A DNA stretch of 64,000 bases from Marinifilum breve (GTDB lineage: Bacteria; Bacteroidota; Bacteroidia; Bacteroidales; Marinifilaceae): positions 81,366 to 145,365 of the forward strand of contig NZ_QFLI01000013.1 of assembly GCF_003202155.1 (NCBI RefSeq). The letters run 5' to 3'. The position numbers were made by a program, and so were the translations under genes. This document shows, one piece after another, positions 17,911-27,452 of the stretch (the first letter of the stretch is position 1; the number at the start of each line of letters is the position of its first letter). The notes beneath the pieces were generated by a model that searched no databases, was not told where the DNA came from, and saw only the letters and a program-made list of their open reading frames with translations.

Positions 17911-17934
17911 ATCATACAAGTTGAAGTAAATTTG
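17911..17934 (+). promoter_or_regulatory. Putative operator (site E) and -7 box of gntR
   Basis: ATCATACAAGTTGA at 17911-17924 matches the ATCATACATGTTAT motif found before murK in all but a few positions. It is directly followed by TAAATTTG (17927-17934), a -7 box only 5 bp before the gntR ATG. This would allow autoregulation and a nearly leaderless mRNA. The remainder of the gap after 17672 shows nothing else. Confidence 0.45.
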
Positions 17935-17939
17935 AATAC

Positions 17940-18656
17940 ATGGACGAAATATTTGGAAAAATTGGTACTGCTCAAACTCTCAGCCAGAAAATTGAGCGTA
18001 GAATTGAAGAAGCAATCCGACAGAAAAAATTACTTGTAGGAACAAAATTGCCTTCAGAGCGTGAGCTTTGTGAAATGTTTGCTGTAAGTAGAACAGCATT
18101 GCGTGAAGCATTACGTCGATTAAGTGCTCGAGGCTTAATTCAAATCAAGAAAGGTAGTGGAATGTTCGTGAGTGAACTTAGGATTGAAGATGCGATTGAA
18201 TCTTTAAATCTGTATTACGACCTTAGTTTTGATAGTGATTTGATTTCTCAGATTATAGAAGTTCGTAGAGTTTTCGAACCAGAAATTGCAAGAATTGCAG
18301 CTGCGAATAGAACTGATGAGGATTTAGCTGCTTTGAATAGAAATATTTCAGATCTTGCCGATTGTGATCCTGACAATACGCAGATGGAAGCAGATATCAT
18401 TAATAAGTTTCACTTGAATGTTGCTAAGGCAACAGGTAACAAAGTGATGATTATTTCAATGGAGCCTATCTATTCTTTACTGCCAAGAATGCGTAATTTA
18501 ATTTACGCCAATGTTGACGGTGAAAAAGATTTTACCGTAAAAGCACATCGTGCAATTTTTGAGGCCATTCGTGATAAGAATGGTGAGCAAGCTTACAAGG
18601 AAATGGCTGGCCAAATTGATCGTACCTTAGAAATATATACTCAATACTTGAAGTAA
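17940..18656 (+). CDS. FadR-subfamily GntR transcriptional regulator
   Basis: The 238-residue regulator has an N-terminal winged helix (about 10-78) with the GntR signature LPSERELCEMFAVSRTALRE and RRLSARGLIQIKKGSGMFV. A FCD ligand-binding domain (about 95-235) follows, with FEPEIARIAA, the metal-ligand-like D-x5-H in INKFHLNVAKATGN, and later AHRAIFEAI. FCD regulators sense small acids or sugar acids and usually repress. It lies next to murQ/murK and precedes a long peptidoglycan-salvage locus, so a MurNAc-derived metabolite is a reasonable effector guess. Similar motifs lie upstream of itself and four other positions. Confidence 0.9.
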   Translation: MDEIFGKIGTAQTLSQKIERRIEEAIRQKKLLVGTKLPSERELCEMFAVSRTALREALRRLSARGLIQIKKGSGMFVSELRIEDAIESLNLYYDLSFDSDLISQIIEVRRVFEPEIARIAAANRTDEDLAALNRNISDLADCDPDNTQMEADIINKFHLNVAKATGNKVMIISMEPIYSLLPRMRNLIYANVDGEKDFTVKAHRAIFEAIRDKNGEQAYKEMAGQIDRTLEIYTQYLK

Positions 18657-18677
18657 CTCTTGTAGTTTGGGTAAATG

Positions 18678-18717
18678 AAAAGCGGAGATTGAAAATAAAT
18701 TTTCAGACTCCGCTTTT
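18678..18717. terminator. Bidirectional terminator between gntR and murQ
   Basis: AAAAGCGGAG/CTCCGCTTTT outer arms and an inner GAAAAT/ATTTTC stem form a long hairpin, with A and T runs on both sides. It serves the two convergent genes. Confidence 0.9.
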
Positions 18718-18742
18718 TCGTATTTACGTGTGTGGTATTTCT

Positions 18743-19579
18743 TTAAGCTTTCTTATAAGCTTCAATTGCCTTTTTTACAGAACCATGTTCAAGTAGTAAA
18801 CTTTTAGAGGTTTCTTTATCAAGTTTTAATTCTTCCATAATCATTATGGTTCCTCTTTCAACTAATTTTTTATTGGTTAGCTGCATGTTTACCATTTTGT
18901 TGCCTTTCACTCTTCCCAATTTAATCATCAAACTGGTAGTGATCATGTTTAGGATCATTTTTTGAGCTGTTCCAGCTTTCAATCTAGTGCTTCCTGTTAC
19001 AAATTCAGGACCTACTACGGCTTCAATAACAATTTCAGCTTCTTTTGAAACTGGAGAGTCTGGATTACAAGTGATACAAGCTGTTAGTAATCCATTTTCT
19101 CTGGCTTTCTGCACACCTCCAATAACATATGGTGTTGTTCCAGATGCAGCAATCCCTAAGACAGAATCATTTTCATTGATATCGTAAGCTTGAAGTTCTT
19201 GCCATGCTTTTTCTGGATCGTCTTCGGCAGATTCAACAGCACTTCTTAATGCTTTTTCTCCTCCAGCGATTAAGCCAATCACAATATTTGCTGGTACACC
19301 AAATGTTGGAGGAAGTTCTGATGCATCAAGAACACCAAGTCTTCCACTAGTTCCTGCTCCAAGGTAAAATAATCTTCCACCTGATTTGATTCTGTCAATC
19401 AATAGGCTTACAAATTTTTCAATAGCAGGAATGGCTTTATTAACGGCTAGGTGAATTTGTCCATCTTCCTGATTAATTCCATATAATAATTCACTAACCG
19501 ACATCTGCTCCAAATTGGAGAAGTTTGAAGGTGCTTCTGTTACTTTGTTGTTGGTTTTCTTATTTGGTGTGTTATTCAT
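18743..19579 (-). CDS. murQ: N-acetylmuramic acid 6-phosphate etherase
   Basis: The 278-residue SIS-domain enzyme cleaves the lactyl ether of MurNAc-6-phosphate to give GlcNAc-6-phosphate and D-lactate. The signature GRLFYLGAGTSGRLGVLDASELPPTFG is split around residues 67-93. The second SIS motif GIAASGTTPYV and the C-terminal GTAQKMILNMITTSLMIKLG are present. Slightly shorter than typical MurQ (about 300) but complete. It starts 10 bp after the kinase gene stop, forming a kinase-etherase operon that commits wall sugar to amino-sugar catabolism. Confidence 0.97.
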   Translation of the reverse strand: MNNTPNKKTNNKVTEAPSNFSNLEQMSVSELLYGINQEDGQIHLAVNKAIPAIEKFVSLLIDRIKSGGRLFYLGAGTSGRLGVLDASELPPTFGVPANIVIGLIAGGEKALRSAVESAEDDPEKAWQELQAYDINENDSVLGIAASGTTPYVIGGVQKARENGLLTACITCNPDSPVSKEAEIVIEAVVGPEFVTGSTRLKAGTAQKMILNMITTSLMIKLGRVKGNKMVNMQLTNKKLVERGTIMIMEELKLDKETSKSLLLEHGSVKKAIEAYKKA

Positions 19580-19589
19580 GATTCAAATT

Positions 19590-20420
19590 TTATTCTGCGA
19601 TATGGAATTCAACTAATCCTTCAAGTGGACTTTTGATTACTTTTCCAGTTTGTAAGTTTAATTTCTCAGCCACCTTATTTAATTCATTTTTAAAATAGTA
19701 TGCTATACTTCCGATAAAATGAATTGGAAGACTTGAATGATTTTCGTATTGTTTGATGTTGCGCTCAAAGAACTTAGTGAACTCTTCCTGAAGCAGGCTT
19801 GATACATATGGGTGCTCAATATTTTCTGAAAGGAAAACTGTGAACTGTGCCAAAAATCGACTTGGAGCTTCTTCTCTGTATACTTTGTTTATGATATAGC
19901 CATATTCCAAATCGTGTTTCTTATAAAAAGCAGTAGTGATATCTTCTGGAGCAACACCTTTTAATATGTCGGCAATCAATCTTTTACCGAGTACAGCACC
20001 ACTTCCTTCATCTCCCAGGATATATCCCAAGGGACGAACATTGTGAGTGATTTCTTTACCGTCATACAAACATGAATTTGATCCTGTACCTATAATGCAG
20101 GCAATTCCTTTTTCTCTTCCGCATACCGATCTTGCTGCAGCAAGCACATCGCTATGAATTTCACAAGAGGCAGAAGGAAATACTTCTAACAAGGCATCTT
20201 TCACTTTTTGCTTTGTTTCGTCAGTTGCACATCCAGCACCATAAAAAAAGATTTGCTCAACTGGGGCAAAATTTTCAAGTGATCTTACATTATCGATAAT
20301 CGAACTGATGTCCATATGAAAAGGATTTATCCCTAAAGTTTGTTGTTGCTTTTGGATTTTACCCTTCTTTAATAGAACCCAGTCTGTTTTTGTTGATCCG
20401 CTTTCGGCAATTAAAATCAT
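19590..20420 (-). CDS. BadF/BadG-type amino-sugar kinase (MurNAc/GlcNAc kinase candidate)
   Basis: The 276-residue ASKHA-fold kinase has the phosphate-1 motif LIAESGSTKTDWVL at the N-terminus, FYGAGCAT, the nucleotide motif CIIGTGSNSCLYDG and the GYILGDEGSGAVLGKRLI segment. These are typical of N-acetylglucosamine kinase-like proteins and of the MurK MurNAc kinases described in Bacteroidota and Clostridium. It is transcribed first, with murQ 10 bp downstream, so making MurNAc-6-phosphate for MurQ is the most economical role. Sequence alone does not separate MurNAc from GlcNAc specificity. Confidence 0.85.
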   Translation of the reverse strand: MILIAESGSTKTDWVLLKKGKIQKQQQTLGINPFHMDISSIIDNVRSLENFAPVEQIFFYGAGCATDETKQKVKDALLEVFPSASCEIHSDVLAAARSVCGREKGIACIIGTGSNSCLYDGKEITHNVRPLGYILGDEGSGAVLGKRLIADILKGVAPEDITTAFYKKHDLEYGYIINKVYREEAPSRFLAQFTVFLSENIEHPYVSSLLQEEFTKFFERNIKQYENHSSLPIHFIGSIAYYFKNELNKVAEKLNLQTGKVIKSPLEGLVEFHIAE

Positions 20421-20437
20421 ATCCGCTCTTTGTTTTT

Positions 20438-20451
20438 ATAACATGTATGAT
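20438..20451 (-). promoter_or_regulatory. Putative GntR operator (site D) before murK
   Basis: On the minus strand this reads ATCATACATGTTAT, 18 bp before the kinase start codon. It shares the TACATGTTA core with sites A, B and C. Confidence 0.5.
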
Positions 20452-20602
20452 GAGTGTTGCAGAGAAATAAAATTACAATTTAATGAAGGATTTGCTTTTA
20501 TATTTTAATGTTATTGCAAAAAACAATTGCATTGAAAACCCTGTGTAAAAAGGAACTTCATTTTCATGATACAAATATAGAAAAATTAATCCCATTGAAA
20601 AA

Positions 20603-20659
20603 GTATTATATAACATGTAATACCAATTTTGGATTTTTTGAATTTCTGTTCTATTTTTG
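20603..20659 (+). promoter_or_regulatory. nagB promoter with putative GntR operator (site A)
   Basis: The operator-like palindrome at 20603-20624 has arms GTATTA/TAATAC around the TAACATG core. TTTG at 20628-20631 and TATTTTTG at 20652-20659 (20-bp spacing) form the promoter. The 17 bases at 20611-20627 recur exactly at 39894-39910. Confidence 0.6.
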
Positions 20660-20692
20660 ATGCGAAAGTAATTTAAATCAGGAGTTAGCAAT

Positions 20693-22675
20693 ATGGAAAA
20701 TCAAATATTACAATTTAGAGGAGAGCTGGATGAAGCTAAGTTGTATTACCAACCATCGGATGAGTTCGATAAAACGGTAAAAACAAGATATGAGAAAATG
20801 CCTGCTGATATTTTTGCTACGGCCGAAAAGGGTGCAAAGTGGGTGGCTCATGAAATTGCAAATCTTATTAAAGAGAAGGCAGAGAAAAATGATCCTTGTG
20901 TGCTTGGATTAGCTACAGGAGCAACACCATTAGGGGTATATGCTGAATTGGTGCGTATGCACAAAGAAGAAGGTTTGTCGTTTAAAAATGTAATTACATT
21001 TAATCTTGATGAATATTATCCAATGAATAATAAAAGCGCACAGAGCTATAATTATTATATGGATGATGTTCTTTTCAATCATATAGATATTCCTCGCGAT
21101 CAAATTAATGTACCTGATGGAGAAGTAAGTAAGGAAGGAATTTTTAATTACTGTTCTGAATACGAAGCAAAAATTGATTCATTTGGTGGACTAGATATGC
21201 AAATATTAGGCATTGGTAGAACAGGACATATTGGTTTTAACGAGCCGGGTTCGCAATTAGATTCCAAGACTCGTTTAATCATGCTTGATGCTTTAACAAG
21301 ACGTGATGCTGCAAAAGATTTTAATGGGTTAAATAAAGTGCCTAAGGCTGCTATCACAATGGGAGTTGGTACCATATTTAAAGCAAAGCGTGTAATTCTG
21401 ATGGCATGGGGAGAAGGTAAAGCTCCTATTGTAAAGAAAGCTTTAGAGGAAGGTCAAAGCGATTCAGTTCCTGCAAGTTATTTGCAACGTCATAGCGATG
21501 TGCAGTTTGTGTTAGATGTACCTTCAGCTAACGAATTAACAAGAGTGAAACAACCTTGGTTGGTTGGAAGTGTTGAATGGGATCGTTACTGGATTCGTAA
21601 AGCTGTGGTTTGGCTTTGTAACAAATTAGAGAAGCCAGTTCTGAAGTTGACCAATAGAGATTATAATGATAACGGTTTGAGTGAACTTCTTGCTTGGTAT
21701 GGATCGGCTTATGAAGTAAATATTAAAGTTTTCAACGACTTACAGCATACTATTACTGGTTGGCCTGGAGGTAAGCCAAATGCTGATGATTCGAATCGTC
21801 CCGAAAGAGCTGAACCGGCTCAGAAAAAAGTTTTGGTATTTAGTCCACATCCTGATGATGATGTAATTTCTATGGGGGGAACGCTAAAGAGATTGGTTGA
21901 TCAGAGTCATGAGGTACATGTTGCTTATCAAACTTCGGGAAATATAGCTGTAGCTGATGATGAGGCTATTCGTTTCTTGTCTTTCGTGAAGAGTTTTGCG
22001 CAAACACATGATACCAATGAAGGAAACCTACCTAGTGTAATTGAAGATATTCGTAAATTCTTATTGGAGAATAAATCTCCGGGTGAAATGGATACTGTTG
22101 AAGTACGCAGAATGAAATCTTTGATTCGTAGAGGAGAAGCAAAAGCTGCTTGTCGTTTTGTTGGTCTTCGTTCTAAGAATCTTCATTTCCTTGATCTTCC
22201 TTTTTATGAAACTGGTAAAGTGAAGAAAAATCCATTAGGAAAAGAAGATGTTCAAATTATTGTGAATTTGTTGAGAAAGGTGAAGCCACAACAGATTTTT
22301 GCTGCTGGAGATTGGTCTGATCCACATGGAACACACAGAGTTTGCTGGGAAGGAATTTACCAGGCACTTCAAATTGTAAAAGATGAAGAGTGGATGGAAG
22401 ATTGTTATGTATGGCTTTATCGAGGAGCTTGGCAAGAGTGGGATTTGGATGAAATTCAAATGGCAGTGCCAATTAGTCCAGAAGAATTGCAGCACAAAAG
22501 AAATGCAATTTTACGTCATCAATCACAAATGGAAAGTGCTCCGTATATGGGTAACGATTCAAGATTGTTCTGGCAGAGATCGGAAGCTAGAAACAGGGCA
22601 ACAGCTAATTTGTTTAATAAATTAGGCTTGGCAGAATATGAAGCAATCGAAGCTTTTGTCAGGTTTATTGTTTAG
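20693..22675 (+). CDS. nagB: Glucosamine-6-phosphate deaminase fused to a PIG-L/LmbE deacetylase domain
   Basis: The 660-residue fusion has a NagB domain at about 45-310, with GLATGATPLGVY, FNLDEYYPM and the catalytic GIGRTGHIGFNEPGS. From about 380, a PIG-L/LmbE zinc deacetylase domain follows, with FSPHPDDDVISMGG and the second zinc motif SDPHGTHRVCW. NagB converts glucosamine-6-phosphate to fructose-6-phosphate and ammonia. The PIG-L family removes N-acetyl groups from GlcNAc derivatives, so the partner domain may supply glucosamine-6-phosphate from the MurQ product in place of NagA, which is not seen here (inference). This architecture is common in Bacteroidota. Confidence 0.93.
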   Translation: MENQILQFRGELDEAKLYYQPSDEFDKTVKTRYEKMPADIFATAEKGAKWVAHEIANLIKEKAEKNDPCVLGLATGATPLGVYAELVRMHKEEGLSFKNVITFNLDEYYPMNNKSAQSYNYYMDDVLFNHIDIPRDQINVPDGEVSKEGIFNYCSEYEAKIDSFGGLDMQILGIGRTGHIGFNEPGSQLDSKTRLIMLDALTRRDAAKDFNGLNKVPKAAITMGVGTIFKAKRVILMAWGEGKAPIVKKALEEGQSDSVPASYLQRHSDVQFVLDVPSANELTRVKQPWLVGSVEWDRYWIRKAVVWLCNKLEKPVLKLTNRDYNDNGLSELLAWYGSAYEVNIKVFNDLQHTITGWPGGKPNADDSNRPERAEPAQKKVLVFSPHPDDDVISMGGTLKRLVDQSHEVHVAYQTSGNIAVADDEAIRFLSFVKSFAQTHDTNEGNLPSVIEDIRKFLLENKSPGEMDTVEVRRMKSLIRRGEAKAACRFVGLRSKNLHFLDLPFYETGKVKKNPLGKEDVQIIVNLLRKVKPQQIFAAGDWSDPHGTHRVCWEGIYQALQIVKDEEWMEDCYVWLYRGAWQEWDLDEIQMAVPISPEELQHKRNAILRHQSQMESAPYMGNDSRLFWQRSEARNRATANLFNKLGLAEYEAIEAFVRFIV

Positions 22676-22693
22676 ATTTATCATTACATTTTT

Positions 22694-22730
22694 TTGGGCA
22701 GAAGAAATTCTGCCCAATCATACATAGACA
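22694..22730 (+). promoter_or_regulatory. Hairpin and weak operator-like site between nagB and the amidase gene
   Basis: TTGGGCAGAA/TTCTGCCCAA (22694-22703 with 22708-22717) is a perfect 10-bp stem. The T run lies 5' of it, so on the plus strand it is not a standard terminator. ATCATACAT at 22717 matches the first nine bases of the site D motif and then diverges. Confidence 0.35.
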
Positions 22731-22757
22731 GATAATATTGCATTGAATTTTAGGGAT

Positions 22758-25700
22758 ATGAATTCTATATCAAACAGACTTTTGAAGTCGAATTTACTAT
22801 TACTATTTACTTTTTTGCTGATTGGTTTTTCGGTTCAGGCAGCTGAGAAATCAGATCGTTTGAATAAAAAAGCAAAGAAGGCTGCTTTAGAATTTTTAAA
22901 ACAAGCTTCGGATGAGTTTGTGTATCGTTTTAAGCTGGACAGTTTGGTTGTGAATTCCAGCAAAAAAGAAATTACAGTTTATGTGAATTCAACTTTTTCC
23001 TATATCCCTTTCAGACCCAATGCGGTAAAGCAATATCATGATGACTTAAAGGAAATTCTTGGTCGTAAGTTCAAGAAATACGATGTTCGTATCGAAAGTA
23101 TGGGAATGGAAATTGAGGAATTGATTCCTAATTACTACAGAGATAATTCATTTCCTTTGGCAGAAGATCGTTTGTCTGTTGAAAGTGATAATAAGAAGCC
23201 TTTGGTTAGAAAGCTTGATAATGAAATCTATTCAAATGGACTAGAGAATAAACACATTGCTTTATGGCATTCGCACGGATGGTATTACGAAAATACTTTA
23301 GATCGTTGGGAGTGGCAAAGAGCCAGAGTGTATACCACAGTGGAAGATATGTGGACAATGGAGTTTGTAGTTCCCTACATTGCACCTATGTTGGAAAATG
23401 CAGGTGCAAACGTTTTATTTCCGAGAGAACGTGATGTTCAAACTAATGAAGTAATTGTGGATGCTGACTGGTGCTCAATTCAGTCGGATTATAAAGAATC
23501 TGGGAATTGGGAAACCAACACGCAATCTGGGTTTACCAACATGTACCCATTTTATATTGAAGGCGAAAACCCATTCGAAATGGGGAATAGTAAACAGATA
23601 AAAGCATTTACAACAGAAACTGCGAGAGTGGAATATACACCATACATTCCTGAAAAAGGAGAATATGCTGTGTACGTATCTTACTCGGTTAAAGATAATA
23701 ATGTGAGTGATGCTCATTATACAGTTTATCATGCTGGAGGAAAAACAGATTTTCTTGTGAATCAGAGTATGGGCGGAAATACATGGATTTACTTGGGAAC
23801 TTTTTTGTTTGATCAGGGGAAAAATCCGGAAAGTGGTAAAGTCTTACTTACCAATGAAAGCAAGGAAGAAGGAAATTGGGTTTCTGCTGATGCGATTCGT
23901 TTTGGCGGAGGAATGGGAAATATCGCCAGAGGTAAGATAGAAGAATTGAATGAATTAGTTCAGGAAAGAAACGAATTAGGCTTTGCAATGGATTCAGCCA
24001 AATGGCAAAGATATACAAGTAATCGTCCGAGATATCACGAAGCTGCCCGTTACTACTTGCAATATGCAGGTATGCCAGATTCAATAGTTTATAGTATCAA
24101 CAAAAACTATAAGGCAGACTATAGCAACAGAGGAAAGGATGCAGCAAAGTTTCAAAAACGAGAAAATGGCAAGACTGATTACAAGGATGATTATATGAGT
24201 CGAGGTGAATGGGTAGACTATTTAATTGGTGCACCTAATGGACCAACGAAGCATGTAAATGCAAAAGGACTTGGAATTCCTGTTGATATGGCTTTGGGTT
24301 TTCATACTGATGCTGGGTTTACACCTAATGATTCCATTATTGGAACTTTAGCAATTTATAATACAACCCGTGATAATACGGATAAGTTTGTAAATGGACA
24401 GTCGAAATGGGCGAGTAGAGATTTAACAGATATTGTGCAAACACAGGTGGTAGAAGATATCAGAAAACTGTTCGAGCCAAAATGGACAAGAAGAGGAATG
24501 TGGAACAAGCAATATTCAGAAGCTTATCGACCTAAGGTTCCTACCATGTTGTCTGAAATGCTGTCGCACCACAACTTTGCTGATATGTACCAGGGAATGG
24601 ATCCGAAATTTAAATTTCACATTAGTCGTGCTTATTATAAAGGAGTATTGAGATTCTTGGCTTCTCAGGAAGGAAAAGAGTATGTAGTGCAACCATTGCC
24701 TGTCGATCATTTTAGAATTGATGAAAATGAAAATGGAATTAAACTGAGCTGGAAAGCTGTTGCCGATCCTTTGGAAGAGAGTGCAGTTGCAAAAAAATAC
24801 AAAGTTTACACCCGATTGAATGATGGTGGCTTTGATAATGGAGTGCTGGTTGAAAAAGCGGAATTGCTGTTTAAAAATTTAAGCTCTGAAAATATCTACA
24901 GTTTTAAAGTAACAGCTTTGAATGAGGGTGGAGAAAGTTTCCCATCTGAGATTTTATCATATCGAAAATCGGAAAATGGAGAAAAGCCTGTTTTGATTGT
25001 AAATGGTTTCGATAGAATCGCTTCGCCACAAGGTTTTGATAATGGTAAATTCGCAGGGTTTAATAGTTCTGTGGATGAAGGTGTAGCTTATAAAAGAAAT
25101 ATCGCCTATGTAGGTGATCAGTATGATTTTGATAGAAAATCACCATGGTTGGATGATGATGCTTCGGGACATGGTTCAAGTTATGCTGACCAGGAGGAGA
25201 AGATCATTGCAGGAAATAGCTTTGATTATCCTTATGTACATGGTGAAGCAATTAAAACTGCTGGATATGGTTTTGTGTCGATGAGTGATGAATCTTTTGA
25301 AAGTGGAAGTTGGGAAGCTTCTGATTTTAAAGCACTGGATTTGATTTTTGGTGAAGAGAAAACCACCAAAAGATTATACGGGAAAGAAAACAAAGATTTT
25401 ACGATTTATAAACCAGATATGGTGAAGGCAATCAGAAAATACATTCAATCAAAAAATGCGAAATTGATTCTTTCAGGAGCATACCTGGGAACTGATGTTC
25501 TGGAATGTGGAGATACATTGATAAAAGATTTTACTGAAAAAGAACTTCATTTCTTATTTAGAACCAATTATGCAAGTAAATCAGGTGCTGTATCTCATCC
25601 AAATGAAGTAAAAGCAGATTTCAATGGAAATTATCAATTTGAAACGGGATTTAATGAAAAGATATATAAAGTAGAAGCTCCGGATGCCATCGAGCCTGTA

Positions 25701-25871
25701 GGTAAGAATGCAAAGGTATTTCTACGATACACTAACAATACCAAAAGTGCTGGTGTTGTTTACGATGGAGACTACCAGTCAATCATCTTAGGATTTCCTT
25801 TTGAAACATTGAAAACAAAGGAAAATCGTGATGAGTTGATGAGTAAGATCTTTCGATTTTTTAATCAATAA
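22758..25871 (+). CDS. N-acetylmuramoyl-L-alanine amidase-like protein with golvesin-type and FnIII domains
   Basis: I use the ATG at 22758, directly before a signal peptide (LLLLFTFLLIGFSVQAAEK), rather than the upstream TTG. The 1037-residue secreted protein starts with a short domain (about 30-150). An Amidase_3-like catalytic domain follows, split by an insert. The first part has HIALWHSHGWYYENT and PRERDVQTNEV, and the second has ALGFHTDAGFTPN and TMLSEMLSHHNF, which supply the likely zinc ligands. The insert (about 240-385) resembles the golvesin C-terminal domain. A fibronectin type III domain (about 645-735) and an unassigned C-terminal domain complete it. Relatives are often annotated as xanthan lyase. 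Cleavage of the MurNAc-L-Ala bond fits the locus. Confidence 0.8.
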   Translation: MNSISNRLLKSNLLLLFTFLLIGFSVQAAEKSDRLNKKAKKAALEFLKQASDEFVYRFKLDSLVVNSSKKEITVYVNSTFSYIPFRPNAVKQYHDDLKEILGRKFKKYDVRIESMGMEIEELIPNYYRDNSFPLAEDRLSVESDNKKPLVRKLDNEIYSNGLENKHIALWHSHGWYYENTLDRWEWQRARVYTTVEDMWTMEFVVPYIAPMLENAGANVLFPRERDVQTNEVIVDADWCSIQSDYKESGNWETNTQSGFTNMYPFYIEGENPFEMGNSKQIKAFTTETARVEYTPYIPEKGEYAVYVSYSVKDNNVSDAHYTVYHAGGKTDFLVNQSMGGNTWIYLGTFLFDQGKNPESGKVLLTNESKEEGNWVSADAIRFGGGMGNIARGKIEELNELVQERNELGFAMDSAKWQRYTSNRPRYHEAARYYLQYAGMPDSIVYSINKNYKADYSNRGKDAAKFQKRENGKTDYKDDYMSRGEWVDYLIGAPNGPTKHVNAKGLGIPVDMALGFHTDAGFTPNDSIIGTLAIYNTTRDNTDKFVNGQSKWASRDLTDIVQTQVVEDIRKLFEPKWTRRGMWNKQYSEAYRPKVPTMLSEMLSHHNFADMYQGMDPKFKFHISRAYYKGVLRFLASQEGKEYVVQPLPVDHFRIDENENGIKLSWKAVADPLEESAVAKKYKVYTRLNDGGFDNGVLVEKAELLFKNLSSENIYSFKVTALNEGGESFPSEILSYRKSENGEKPVLIVNGFDRIASPQGFDNGKFAGFNSSVDEGVAYKRNIAYVGDQYDFDRKSPWLDDDASGHGSSYADQEEKIIAGNSFDYPYVHGEAIKTAGYGFVSMSDESFESGSWEASDFKALDLIFGEEKTTKRLYGKENKDFTIYKPDMVKAIRKYIQSKNAKLILSGAYLGTDVLECGDTLIKDFTEKELHFLFRTNYASKSGAVSHPNEVKADFNGNYQFETGFNEKIYKVEAPDAIEPVGKNAKVFLRYTNNTKSAGVVYDGDYQSIILGFPFETLKTKENRDELMSKIFRFFNQ

Positions 25872-25899
25872 AAAATAACAAAAGCCTAATTATAAAAGA

Positions 25900-27354
25900 A
25901 TGAGTGCAAAAATTACATGTTTTCTGCCTTTTGGAACAAAAGAAGAAACAACAATTACGGTAAGTGAGTTAAGAAAATCAGATTTGGTATCTAACATCTT
26001 TATTGTTGGTAACAATGCTGAAGAAATTGAAGGTGCAGAAGTTTTGAATTGTGAAGCATTGGCGAATGGAAAAACCATTCAATTAATTGCTGATAAATCA
26101 GATGCAGAATATGTTTTGCTTTACACTAAAACCAGTGCATTGACTTTAGGTCAATTGGCAGTTGAGCGTTTTTATCAAGTAGCAACTGACACCAATAGCG
26201 GTTTGGTATATTCAAACCATCGTGCTATTAAAGAAGGTAAAGTAGAAAATTTACCGGTTATTGATTACCAGGAAGGTAGTTTGAGAGATGATTTTAACTT
26301 TGGATCGGTTCTTTTCTATGATGCTAAAGTTTTGAAAGAGGCTGTAAAGGATGTTGATGCAAAATATGAGCATGCTGGTTTGTATGCATTACGTTTGGCA
26401 GTAGCAGCTCGTTCTGAATTAATGAGAGTTCCTGAGGTGTTGTACACAGAGGAGGAAATGGATACAAGAAAATCAGGAGAAAAGATTTTCGATTATGTTG
26501 ATCCTAAAAACCGAGCTGTACAAATCGAGATGGAAGAGGCATGTACTGAGCATTTGAAGAGAATTGGTGCTTATTTGGAGCCTAAATTTAAGGATGTGGC
26601 ATTTGGTGAAGGAAACTTTAAAGTAGAAGCTTCTGTTGTAATTCCGGTTCGAGATCGTGTAAAAACAATTGAAGATGCAATCAAATCAGTTCTTTCTCAA
26701 AAGGCAAATGTTGATTTCAATTTGATTATTGTTGATAACTACTCAACTGATGGAACAACTGAAATCATTGCGAAATATGCAGAACAAGATGAGAGATTGA
26801 TTCATATTATCCCGGAAAGAAAAGACTTGGGAATTGGAGGATGTTGGAATGAGGCAGTAAATCATGAAGCTTGCGGTAAGTTTGCCATTCAGCTAGATAG
26901 TGATGATTTGTATGCTGATGAAACAACAGTACAGAAAGTTGTTGATGCATTCTACAGAGAAAACTGTGCAATGGTTGTTGGAACATACCAGATGGTGAAC
27001 TTCAAATTGGAAGAAATTCCTCCAGGAATTATTGATCATAGAGAATGGACTCCTGAGAATGGTAGAAATAATGCTCTTCGTATTAACGGTTTGGGTGCGC
27101 CACGTGCGTTCTACACTCCGGTTCTTCGTAATAATCCTATTCCAAATGTGAACTATGGTGAAGATTATGCACTTGGTTTGGCAATTTCTCGTAACTATCA
27201 AATTGGTAGAATTTACGATCCAATTTACTTGTGTCGTCGTTGGGAAGATAACTCAGATGCATCATTGGATATTGAGAAAATGAATGCACATAATACCTAT
27301 AAAGATAGAGTTCGCACGATTGAGCTAAAAGCAAGAAAATTGTTAGCGAAGTAA
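25900..27354 (+). CDS. GT2-family glycosyltransferase-like protein with two GT-A halves
   Basis: The 484-residue soluble protein has a degenerate GT-A-like N-terminal half (about 1-215, lacking an evident DxD). A canonical GT2 half starts at about 245 with EASVVIPVRDRVKTIEDAI, then IIVDNYSTDGTTEII and the metal motif QLDSDDLYAD. The GEDYALGLAIS and CRRWEDNSDAS segments are typical of this subgroup. No membrane segment is present. It lies 28 bp after the amidase gene and ends before a terminator. Its co-occurrence with the DUF4922, SpoIID and AmpG genes suggests action on cytosolic wall sugars, but donor and acceptor are unknown. Confidence 0.8.
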   Translation: MSAKITCFLPFGTKEETTITVSELRKSDLVSNIFIVGNNAEEIEGAEVLNCEALANGKTIQLIADKSDAEYVLLYTKTSALTLGQLAVERFYQVATDTNSGLVYSNHRAIKEGKVENLPVIDYQEGSLRDDFNFGSVLFYDAKVLKEAVKDVDAKYEHAGLYALRLAVAARSELMRVPEVLYTEEEMDTRKSGEKIFDYVDPKNRAVQIEMEEACTEHLKRIGAYLEPKFKDVAFGEGNFKVEASVVIPVRDRVKTIEDAIKSVLSQKANVDFNLIIVDNYSTDGTTEIIAKYAEQDERLIHIIPERKDLGIGGCWNEAVNHEACGKFAIQLDSDDLYADETTVQKVVDAFYRENCAMVVGTYQMVNFKLEEIPPGIIDHREWTPENGRNNALRINGLGAPRAFYTPVLRNNPIPNVNYGEDYALGLAISRNYQIGRIYDPIYLCRRWEDNSDASLDIEKMNAHNTYKDRVRTIELKARKLLAK

Positions 27355-27376
27355 ATTAGAATAGTTAAGGTTAGTG

Positions 27377-27408
27377 AGGAATCAGGAGTGAGTTCTCCTG
27401 ATTCCTTT
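27377..27408 (+). terminator. Terminator after the GT2 gene
   Basis: AGGAATCAGGAG/CTCCTGATTCCT is a perfect 12-bp stem with a 6-nt loop. The trailing T tract is short (TTTT). Confidence 0.75.
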
Positions 27409-27452
27409 TATAGAATTCATATTTCAGAAAGAATCGGTATAAAATTAGCGTT

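Noticed and set aside
20473-20691. 72-residue open frame between murK and nagB
   Set aside because: It overlaps the nagB promoter and putative operator, is AT-rich, and resembles no protein I know.
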